From: Oxalobacteraceae bacterium
GTDB lineage: Bacteria; Pseudomonadota; Gammaproteobacteria; Burkholderiales; Burkholderiaceae_D
Length of the DNA stretch: 64,000 bases
Assembly: GCA_030698225.1 (NCBI GenBank)
Contig: JAUYNR010000013.1
Location: 59,588 to 123,587 of the forward strand
Direction: 5' to 3'
Below are positions 57,390 through 64,000 of the stretch, piece after piece. Each line of letters starts with the position of its first letter. The stretch's first letter is position 1. The notes under the pieces were generated by a model. The model worked only from the letters and a program-made list of their open reading frames with translations, did not search any database and was not told the DNA's origin. The position numbers and the translations under genes were made by a program.

Positions 57390-59669
57390 TCAACCTTTGA
57401 TCGGACGTACCACCGGCAGCGTTTTTTCCTGAGCACGCTTGGCTCCGGTGAGTAAGCGCAACGCGAAAAGTGCGAGGAAGAACACGCCTATCGAAAACAC
57501 GATATCGCCAGGCACCCGCAACCATACGAATGTTTCCATCAGATGCGAATGGACAACTTCAGCCGAACGCGCATACCAGACGCCATGGGTGATGCTGGCC
57601 CAGGCTTGATAGATGCCGGCCGGCACCAGCGAGATGAACACCATCATGCCCAGACCGATATTCAGCGACCAAAACATCGGCTGCAACAGCTTGTCGGACC
57701 AGGCGGCCCGATCCGTCAGGCCGCGCAGGCAGAACAGCAGCAAGCCTATGCCCAGCATTCCATATACGCCGAACAATGCGGCGTGGCCGTGGGCCGCGGT
57801 CAGGTTCATGCCTTGCATGTAATATAGCGCGATCGGGGTATTGACCGAAAAGCCCAGCAAGCCGGCGCCGATCACATTCCAGAAACCCACCGCGATGAAG
57901 CACAGGATCGGCCATTTGTAGGTCTGCACCCAGGGCGCAGCCTTGGAACGCTGATAGTTGCGATAAGCCTCGACGCCTATCATTGCCAGCGGCACCACTT
58001 CCAGCGCCGAGAACATCGAGCCGATCGCGATCACCGAAGTCGGTGTGCCGGTAAAGTACAGATGATGCAGCGTACCCAGAATGCCGGCGAACAGGAACAC
58101 GATGGTTTCCAGCACGATCGCGGTATTTGCGGTCGCCGCGTGAATCAACCCGAGACGCGTGAACAACAGTGCGATGACGGCGGTGGCAAACACTTCAAAG
58201 AAGCCCTCAACCCACAGATGCACCAGCCACCAGCGCCAGTACTCGACGATCGAGTAATGCGTGTCCTGCCCCCAGACCAGCGAAGTCGCATAGAAACCGC
58301 CGATGCACAGCGCCGCCAGGAACACCATCGCGATCAAGCCGCGACTCTCGGAAGGTTTTTTCAGCGCCGGCAGCAAGCCGCGGCCCAGCAACAAGACCCA
58401 GAATAGCAGTCCGACAAACAGCAGGATTTGCCAGATGCGGCCCATGCTGGTGAATTCCAGCCCCTGATTGCCGACCCAGAAGCCGAAATCGGTGCCCAGA
58501 TGCTGCAAGGTGCCGATCCAGCCAGATGCAGTGGAGCCGACCACGATGAATAGCAATGCATAGAACAGCAGATTGACGCCCAGTTTCTGGTATTTCGGCT
58601 CATGGCCGGAGATCGCCGGCGCAATATACAGGCCGGTGGCCAGCCATGCGGTGGCGATCCACAATACCGCAAACTGGGTATGGATAGTCCGGCTGACGAC
58701 AAACGGCAGAATTTCGCCCAATGGATAGCCGAAGAAGCTGGTGCCTTCCACCGCATAGTGGGCGGTGATCACACCCATGCCGACCTGGGCCATGATCAGG
58801 CCGATCACCACGAAGAAATATTTCTTGGTGGCCAGCATCGATGGCGTCGGTTTCAGGTCGAACAGCGGATCGGCCTTGGGCGGCATCGGATCGCTCTCGT
58901 CCTTGCTGATCGAATGGTAGAAAATCATCCCGGCAATCGCAGCAATCATGAATATCACGCTGGCAATCGACCAGATGCCGGCGCCGGCGGTCGGCGTATT
59001 GGCCACCAGCGGTTCGTGCGGCCAGTTGCTGGTGTAGCTCAGATCCGATTCACCGGGCCTGTCGGTGGTGGCCGACCAGGCGCTCCAGAAGAAGAAGGCG
59101 GTCAATGCCTGCCGATCGGCAGGATCCTGCAGCGAACCTGGATTCATCGCATATTGCTCGCGCAATGCGTCCAACGCCGTGTCGTCGCCAAACAGGCCGG
59201 CATAATGCCGCGCAACCTGCTGCACCGCTGCGGCCCGTTCCGGCGTCAGCGTAACCACCCCGTTCTGATCATCATAGGTATTGCGTCGCATCTCGACCTT
59301 CAGCAGCGCGTTGAGCTGCCCTTGCTGCCCGACATCCAGTTGCTCGAATGTCTTGCCGAAATCGCGCAGCGCCCATACTTCACGCAATGCCAGCGCCTCC
59401 CGATGCAGCCAGTCGGCAGACCAGTCCGGCGCCAGATAACTGCCATGTCCCCACACCGATCCCAATTGCTGACCGCCCGCGGACAGCCATGCTTTCTGTC
59501 CGCGTTGTACCTGCCCTGCTGAAAAAACGACATCGCCCTTGGTACTGACGACTTGATTGGGGATCGGCGGGGCCTTAACGTAAATCTCGGATCCGACCCA
59601 GCCTAATACGGCAAAGGAAAGAACACAGATTATGGCCAGCCAAGTCCAGAGTTTGCGCGAAGCGTGCAT
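57390..59669 (-). CDS. norZ: Quinol-dependent nitric oxide reductase (qNor)
   Basis: Single-subunit NO reductase taking electrons directly from quinol, 759 residues. The N-terminal extension (about residues 30-230), including GQQLGSVWGHGSYLAPDWSADW, is the fused cytochrome-like domain without heme. About 14 helices follow. Metal-ligand histidines lie in SRTIHTQFAVLW, VHLWVEGFFEVFAT, LGTLHHLYFTGTP and AAHGHAALFGVYG. No norC is needed. Two NsrR-type operators lie upstream. Confidence 0.95.
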   Translation of the reverse strand: MHASRKLWTWLAIICVLSFAVLGWVGSEIYVKAPPIPNQVVSTKGDVVFSAGQVQRGQKAWLSAGGQQLGSVWGHGSYLAPDWSADWLHREALALREVWALRDFGKTFEQLDVGQQGQLNALLKVEMRRNTYDDQNGVVTLTPERAAAVQQVARHYAGLFGDDTALDALREQYAMNPGSLQDPADRQALTAFFFWSAWSATTDRPGESDLSYTSNWPHEPLVANTPTAGAGIWSIASVIFMIAAIAGMIFYHSISKDESDPMPPKADPLFDLKPTPSMLATKKYFFVVIGLIMAQVGMGVITAHYAVEGTSFFGYPLGEILPFVVSRTIHTQFAVLWIATAWLATGLYIAPAISGHEPKYQKLGVNLLFYALLFIVVGSTASGWIGTLQHLGTDFGFWVGNQGLEFTSMGRIWQILLFVGLLFWVLLLGRGLLPALKKPSESRGLIAMVFLAALCIGGFYATSLVWGQDTHYSIVEYWRWWLVHLWVEGFFEVFATAVIALLFTRLGLIHAATANTAIVLETIVFLFAGILGTLHHLYFTGTPTSVIAIGSMFSALEVVPLAMIGVEAYRNYQRSKAAPWVQTYKWPILCFIAVGFWNVIGAGLLGFSVNTPIALYYMQGMNLTAAHGHAALFGVYGMLGIGLLLFCLRGLTDRAAWSDKLLQPMFWSLNIGLGMMVFISLVPAGIYQAWASITHGVWYARSAEVVHSHLMETFVWLRVPGDIVFSIGVFFLALFALRLLTGAKRAQEKTLPVVRPIKG

Positions 59670-59738
59670 GGCAAATATCCTTCTTCGGTTGAGTTAAAAA
59701 TGGTTTTGGTTGAAAAATCGTTGGGTCGGTCGCCCGAT

Positions 59739-59761
59739 AAGATGCATTTTATATGCATTTT
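59739..59761. promoter_or_regulatory. NsrR-type operator 1 of norZ
   Basis: A 23-bp 11-1-11 dyad with arms AAGATGCATTT and ATATGCATTTT. The left arm equals the NsrR consensus arm. It lies 69 bp upstream of norZ. Confidence 0.7.
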
Positions 59762-59765
59762 TTAA

Positions 59766-59788
59766 AAGAGGCAATTAACATGCATCTT
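59766..59788. promoter_or_regulatory. NsrR-type operator 2 of norZ
   Basis: On the minus strand the arms read AAGATGCATGT and AATTGCCTCTT. It lies four bases from operator 1, suggesting cooperative binding. Confidence 0.55.
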
Positions 59789-59944
59789 TAATTCACTTCC
59801 ATTTGGCCGCGTCAGCGGGATCCGCCGTGGCCGCGGTGCGTCGAAGCCAGCATCGACCGGCCGATTCCTGATACGGCAGCAATGTGTGGCCTTAAAAGCC
59901 GCATGTTATGCCCCCGTCGAGGCTGGCGGAAAATTAGAAAAATT
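59789..59944. other. Part of the norZ-nsrR intergenic region
   Basis: The whole gap 59670-60206 is 537 bp and contains the two NsrR sites and one repeat copy. I see no gene; a frame from 60030 continuous with nsrR lacks a ribosome binding site and similarity. Confidence 0.5.
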
Positions 59945-60003
59945 GGAGTATGCGAAAAAATATGACATTTTCCGCACATATTCATTGCGATAATAAAATA
60001 TAC
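59945..60003. repeat. 58-bp dispersed repeat, copy E (59 bp)
   Basis: GGAGTATGCG, then GACATTTTCCGCAC, then TTCATTGCG and AATATAC. One extra base relative to the other copies. It lies between the divergent norZ and nsrR genes. Confidence 0.72.
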
Positions 60004-60206
60004 TGGCATTTATAATCGGGACTGCAGCGATGCCGGGCCGGGCAAGCGTAGCGCCAGGCCGCCGCGCCGATTTGTTCATGGCGGATAATTGGCGCGATGG
60101 CCGGCTTAATTACAGGTTTGCAGGTTCGGCTGCGAATAAGATATATAATAGATACTGCATTATCCATGCTATGTGGCATCACTCTTTAACAGGCTTGAAT
60201 CCAGCG

Positions 60207-60689
60207 ATGAGATTAACTGCATATACCGACTACACGTTACGCACCCTGATGCACCTGGGCCTGAACCGGGATAAGCTGGTGACGATTCAGGACATCGCCA
60301 ATATTCACGGCATCTCGAAGAACCATTTGATGAAGGTAGTGCATCAATTGGGCCTGAGCGGGATGGTGGAAACCGTGCGCGGCCGTAACGGCGGACTGCG
60401 GCTCAACAAGGAACCGGCAGATATCAATATCGGTGCAGTGGTGCGCCACACCGAGACCGATTTTTTCATGGCCGAATGCTTTTCACCCGGGAATTTCCAG
60501 TGCGGCTATTCATCCGATTGCACGCTCAAAGGCGTGCTGTATTCCGCTACCGCCGCATACCTGGACGTGCTCGATGCGGTCACGCTGGAAGACCTGATCA
60601 AAAAAGATAAACGCTACACCGGCCAGGCCAGCCAGGATGCTGCACCCAAACCGATCCGCATCCACCCGGCCAAGCCGCAGGCACATTGA
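60207..60689 (+). CDS. nsrR: NO-sensing Rrf2-family repressor NsrR
   Basis: Fe-S repressor of NO-detoxification genes, 160 residues. The start MRLTAYTDYTLRTLMHLGL at 60207 is canonical. The HTH includes IANIHGISKNHLMKVVHQLG, and the cluster cysteines are 91, 99 and 105 in ECFSPGNFQCGYSSDC. It is divergent from norZ, whose promoter carries two matching operators; nnrS carries a third. Confidence 0.94.
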   Translation: MRLTAYTDYTLRTLMHLGLNRDKLVTIQDIANIHGISKNHLMKVVHQLGLSGMVETVRGRNGGLRLNKEPADINIGAVVRHTETDFFMAECFSPGNFQCGYSSDCTLKGVLYSATAAYLDVLDAVTLEDLIKKDKRYTGQASQDAAPKPIRIHPAKPQAH

Positions 60690-60733
60690 GGCCGGACTGG
60701 CCATAGCTGCAGCTGCAATCCGGCGCCGGAATC

Positions 60734-60774
60734 AAAAAATGCGGTTTCTCCGTCAGGAAAAACCGCATTTTTTT
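60734..60774. terminator. Bidirectional terminator between nsrR and maeB
   Basis: AAAAAATGCGGTTT pairs with AAACCGCATTTTTT around a 13-base loop, giving T-runs on both strands. It serves the convergent nsrR and maeB genes. Confidence 0.85.
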
Positions 60775-60794
60775 GCCGCGCAATCCGCTCGATT

Positions 60795-63107
60795 TTATCG
60801 CTCGGCTATCGCATCGACCACGCACAGTGCCGTCATGTTGACGATCCGGCGCACGGTGGCGGACGGCGTCAGGATGTGCACCGGTTTGGCGCAACCGAGC
60901 AGGATCGGTCCGATCGCGACGCCATTGCCGGACGCCGTCTTGAGCAGGTTATAGGCAATATTCGCTGCATCGATATTCGGCATCACCAGCAAGTTGGCAT
61001 CGCCGGTCAACGGCGAATCCGGCATCATCGTCTTGCGCAAAGCCGAATCGAACGCCACATCGCCATGCATCTCGCCATCGATTTCGAGGTCGGGCGCATC
61101 CTTCTGGATGATTGCCAGCGCGGCGCGCATTTTTTGCGCCGACTCGCTGTTGCTGGAGCCGAAATTCGAGTGCGACAGCAGCGCGGCGCGCGGATAGAGA
61201 CCGAAACGGCGCATCTCTTCGGCTGCCATGATGGTGATTTCCGCCAATTGTTGCGCAGTCGGATTCTCGTTGACATGGGTGTCGACCAGAATCACCTGGC
61301 GCTGCGGCAGGATCAGGCAGTTCATTGCCGCATACACATTGACACCTTCGCGCTTGCCCAATACCTGGTCAATGTAGTGCAGGTGCAGATTGGTGGTTCC
61401 GTAGGTGCCGCAAATCATGCCGTCGGCATCGCCTTTGTGGATCATCATGGAGCCGATCAGGGTGTGGCGGCGGCGCATTTCCAGCTTCGCATATTGCTCG
61501 GTCACGCCTTTGCGTCGTCCCATTTCATGAAAAGTTTGCCAGTAATCCCGATAGCGTTCGTCAAAGTTCGGATTGATCACTTCGAAATCATCATCCAGCT
61601 TCAGGCGCAGTCCGAATTTCTCGATCCGCTGCGCCAGCACCGATGGGCGGCCGACCAGGATCGGCTTGGCCAGTTTTTCATCGACGATGATCTGTACCGC
61701 GCGCAGCACGCGCTCCTCTTCGCCCTCGGCAAAGACGATGCGTTTCCTGGCCGATGGGGCTTTTTTGGCGATCTGGAACAGCGGCTTCATGAAGGTGCCG
61801 CTGCGATAGACGAATTGCTGCAGACGCTCGGCATAGGCCGGCAGGTCCATGATCGGACGCGCGGCCACGCCGGAATCGGCTGCCGCCTGCGCCACCGCAG
61901 GGGCGATCTTCATCATCAGACGCGGATCGAACGGCATCGGAATCAGGTACTCGGGGCCGAAGGACAGATTGCTGATGCCGTAAGTGGTGGCCACGATATC
62001 GGACTGCTCAGCCTGTGCCAGCTCGGCGATCGCATGCACCACCGCGACCTCCATCTCGCGCGTGATGGTGGTCGCGCCGCAATCGAGTGCACCGCGGAAG
62101 ATGTACGGGAAGCACAGCACGTTGTTGACCTGGTTCGGGTAGTCGGAACGGCCGGTGGCGATGATCGCATCGGCGCGCACCGCCTTGACTTCTTCCGGCA
62201 GGATTTCCGGTGTCGGGTTGGCCAGCGCCAGCACTATCGGCTTGGCCGCCATGACGGCCACCATTTCCGGCTTCAGCACGCCACCCGCAGACAGGCCCAG
62301 AAAGATGTCCGCGCCCGGCATCACTTCGGCTAGCGTGCGCGCCTCGGTCTGTTGCGCAAAACGTGCCTTGTCCGGATCCATCAGTTCGACCCGGCCCTGG
62401 TACACCACGCCGGCCAGATCGGTGACGAAAATATTTTCAATCGGAAAACCCAGATCGACGATCAGGTCGAGACAGGCCAGCGCCGCAGCGCCGGCGCCGG
62501 ACACCACCAGCTTGCACTGCTTGATGTCTTTGCCTACCACTTTCAAGCCGTTCAGGATGGCCGCACCGACGATGATCGCGGTGCCGTGCTGATCGTCGTG
62601 GAAGACCGGGATATTCATCCGGTCGCGCAGCTTGCGTTCGATGTAAAAGCATTCCGGCGCCTTGATGTCTTCCAGGTTGATGCCGCCGAAGGTCGGTTCC
62701 AGCGAGGCGATGATATCGACCAGCTTGTCCGGATCGAGCTCATTGATTTCAATATCGAAGACGTCGATGCCGGCGAATTTCTTGAACAGCACGCCCTTGC
62801 CTTCCATCACCGGCTTGGACGCCAGTGGGCCGATATTTCCCAGGCCGAGCACTGCGGTGCCGTTGGTGATGACGGCGACCAGGTTGCCACGCGCGGTGTA
62901 CTTGAAGGCGCTGGCCGGATCGGCGACGATTTCTTCGCACGGTGCCGCCACGCCGGGAGAGTAGGCCAGGGCCAGATCGCGCTGGTTGGACAGCTGCTTG
63001 GTCGGGGTGACGCTGATCTTGCCGGGGGTTGGAAATTCATGATATTCGAGTGCTGCCTGGCGCAATTCCTGACGCCGCTGCTCTTTTTGATCCGATGTCG
63101 ATTCCAT
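60795..63107 (-). CDS. maeB: NADP-dependent malic enzyme with phosphotransacetylase domain
   Basis: Decarboxylates malate to pyruvate with NADP+. The 770-residue protein has an N-terminal malic enzyme domain ([55 protein letters not shown]) to about residue 430. A phosphate acetyltransferase-like C-terminal domain follows ([19 protein letters not shown]). The latter is usually regulatory and not catalytic in MaeB. Length matches the family. Confidence 0.95.
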   Translation of the reverse strand: MESTSDQKEQRRQELRQAALEYHEFPTPGKISVTPTKQLSNQRDLALAYSPGVAAPCEEIVADPASAFKYTARGNLVAVITNGTAVLGLGNIGPLASKPVMEGKGVLFKKFAGIDVFDIEINELDPDKLVDIIASLEPTFGGINLEDIKAPECFYIERKLRDRMNIPVFHDDQHGTAIIVGAAILNGLKVVGKDIKQCKLVVSGAGAAALACLDLIVDLGFPIENIFVTDLAGVVYQGRVELMDPDKARFAQQTEARTLAEVMPGADIFLGLSAGGVLKPEMVAVMAAKPIVLALANPTPEILPEEVKAVRADAIIATGRSDYPNQVNNVLCFPYIFRGALDCGATTITREMEVAVVHAIAELAQAEQSDIVATTYGISNLSFGPEYLIPMPFDPRLMMKIAPAVAQAAADSGVAARPIMDLPAYAERLQQFVYRSGTFMKPLFQIAKKAPSARKRIVFAEGEEERVLRAVQIIVDEKLAKPILVGRPSVLAQRIEKFGLRLKLDDDFEVINPNFDERYRDYWQTFHEMGRRKGVTEQYAKLEMRRRHTLIGSMMIHKGDADGMICGTYGTTNLHLHYIDQVLGKREGVNVYAAMNCLILPQRQVILVDTHVNENPTAQQLAEITIMAAEEMRRFGLYPRAALLSHSNFGSSNSESAQKMRAALAIIQKDAPDLEIDGEMHGDVAFDSALRKTMMPDSPLTGDANLLVMPNIDAANIAYNLLKTASGNGVAIGPILLGCAKPVHILTPSATVRRIVNMTALCVVDAIAER

Positions 63108-63646
63108 GCTCTACGGCCTCTCTGTTTTTTTAAAGCTTACCGAAAGCTTACGATTTTAGCAGAGCAGGCGCGGGGATTTTATACGTATTTATACTTGTGC
63201 CATGTGCTTTTCGCATAAGTCGGCCATGCATGGTGTGGCCGCACCCGCGCGTCCTATCATAAAAAGCTATCACTAAAATAGATGCAATCAATTTAATCAA
63301 TCGATAATTGGGTCTATTTTCTTCCAGATACCGATTCCATTCAGCAAATTGTTCCGTCCCACGCAGGGCCACAATCCTGCCGAATCAGTGATGCGGCGCG
63401 AAGTCGGTTACCATCGACGACCTCGAATCCGCGTTTGCCGGCGAATCGATGGCGCATTTCAAATGCCGTTATTTCGCCAAATCGGCATACGCAGGACGGG
63501 CAGGCCGAGCAACGTCGAGGGCAATGCCGCGCTGTGCGATTCCGGCATCACGCCGCAAGAAGCCGGCATCCGTCCTTCAAAGCTAATACAGCCCGTTGCA
63601 ATTTCGCATTCGAAACTCCCTCAAGGAATAGGACCAATATCTTCCC
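63108..63646. other. Intergenic stretch without a credible gene
   Basis: About 540 bp between maeB and a divergent lipoprotein gene. Frames at 63349-63654 (+) and 63372-63148 (-) show no recognisable domain or ribosome binding site. The maeB-proximal part is AT-rich and probably holds its promoter. Confidence 0.45.
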
Positions 63647-64000
63647 ATGAATAAAGATGCCATAAAGAAATACAAGAAATTCAAGCCGATAACAAATCCG
63701 CAGACCGGAAACGCTTCCAGGCTGATCCGATATGCAACGATGTTCGTGATCGGCGCCGCTGGGCTGGCCGGATGCGGCGGGGACTCGGGCCAGAATGACG
63801 CCCAAAGCCAGAATCCGCAAGAAGTAACGCTGGCAGCAACACAAACGGCAATCCTGCCCCCGGTGCTCACGGATACGGTATTCGCACCCAGCAGCTTTTG
63901 GTATGCGGCGATCCCGGCAAATGCACCGCTGCATGCGAACTCGGCCGGTTTCGTCGCCGATTTCCTGCGCCAGAAGCAGGCCCATTACGGCACGGTCAAC
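63647..64000 (+). CDS. Unrecognised lipoprotein, 3' end cut by window edge
   Basis: An open frame of 118 codons running off the right edge. After a lysine-rich N-terminus, a hydrophobic stretch ends in the lipobox LAGC at about residue 43, an unusually late position. The later segment SSFWYAAIPANAPLHANSAG looks like the opening of a secreted domain, but I do not recognise the family. The start at 63647 has AAGGAA about 20 bp upstream, too far for a strong site. Confidence 0.65.
   Translation, partial: MNKDAIKKYKKFKPITNPQTGNASRLIRYATMFVIGAAGLAGCGGDSGQNDAQSQNPQEVTLAATQTAILPPVLTDTVFAPSSFWYAAIPANAPLHANSAGFVADFLRQKQAHYGTVN

Noticed and set aside
60030..60206. An N-terminal extension of NsrR by 59 residues
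   Set aside because: The canonical NsrR N-terminus begins at 60207 and the extension has no similarity or ribosome binding site.
63180..63215. An eighth copy of the 58-bp repeat
   Set aside because: Only a short TTTTCGCATAAG-like match is present; the ends and spacing are not conserved.

Overview
The window reads as a chromosomal segment of a facultatively anaerobic betaproteobacterium, most likely Burkholderiales and plausibly Oxalobacteraceae. This rests on the recN-nadK / hrcA / fur-bamE-dapB / leuS-lptE-holA housekeeping order and on the protein sequences; the family-level placement is inference. There is no rRNA and no CRISPR array, and I see no intact insertion sequence. One tRNA gene, tRNA-Leu(CAA), is present.

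Positions 1-21,200 are housekeeping: hemH (cut by the left edge), recN, nadK, a HAD phosphatase, hrcA, fur, bamE, dapB, a tonB-exbB-exbD operon, an orphan barstar, leuS, lptE, holA, proA, a HemJ-like membrane protein, a DsbA-fold isomerase, an rRNA methyltransferase, a Bcr/CflA exporter and an SpmA-SpmB fusion.

Positions 21,750-60,700 form a large anaerobic-respiration region. It holds nnrS, a mobB-narX-narL operon and a beta-carbonic anhydrase. It also holds a porin-cytochrome cluster: a monoheme cytochrome, a decaheme DmsE/MtoA-type cytochrome, an MtrB/PioB-type outer-membrane barrel, a tetraheme NapC/CymA-type quinol dehydrogenase and an overlapping rquA for rhodoquinone synthesis. The complete narK1-narK2-narGHJI-ppiC operon follows, then a DNR/FNR-type regulator and a hemerythrin/DUF2249/membrane-protein operon. 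Next come a nitronate monooxygenase, the oxygen-independent ubiquinone genes ubiU-ubiV-ubiT, and class III ribonucleotide reductase with its glycyl-radical domain on a separate small protein. The region ends with SirB2, UspA and DUF2249 proteins, quinol NO reductase and its regulator nsrR. Together these encode nitrate respiration to nitrite, NO removal, deoxyribonucleotide and quinone synthesis without oxygen, and a candidate extracellular electron conduit tied to rhodoquinone. No nitrite reductase or N2O reductase is present in the window.

The right end holds maeB and the start of an unrecognised lipoprotein gene.

Readable regulation includes three 23-bp NsrR-type sites (two before norZ, one before nnrS), paired dyads before narG that could be NarL operators, an FNR/DNR box before the nitronate monooxygenase gene and an NrdR-type box before nrdD. 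The main unexplained signal is a 58-bp dispersed repeat. Six copies keep almost exact internal spacing and a seventh keeps only the core; all seven lie between genes.
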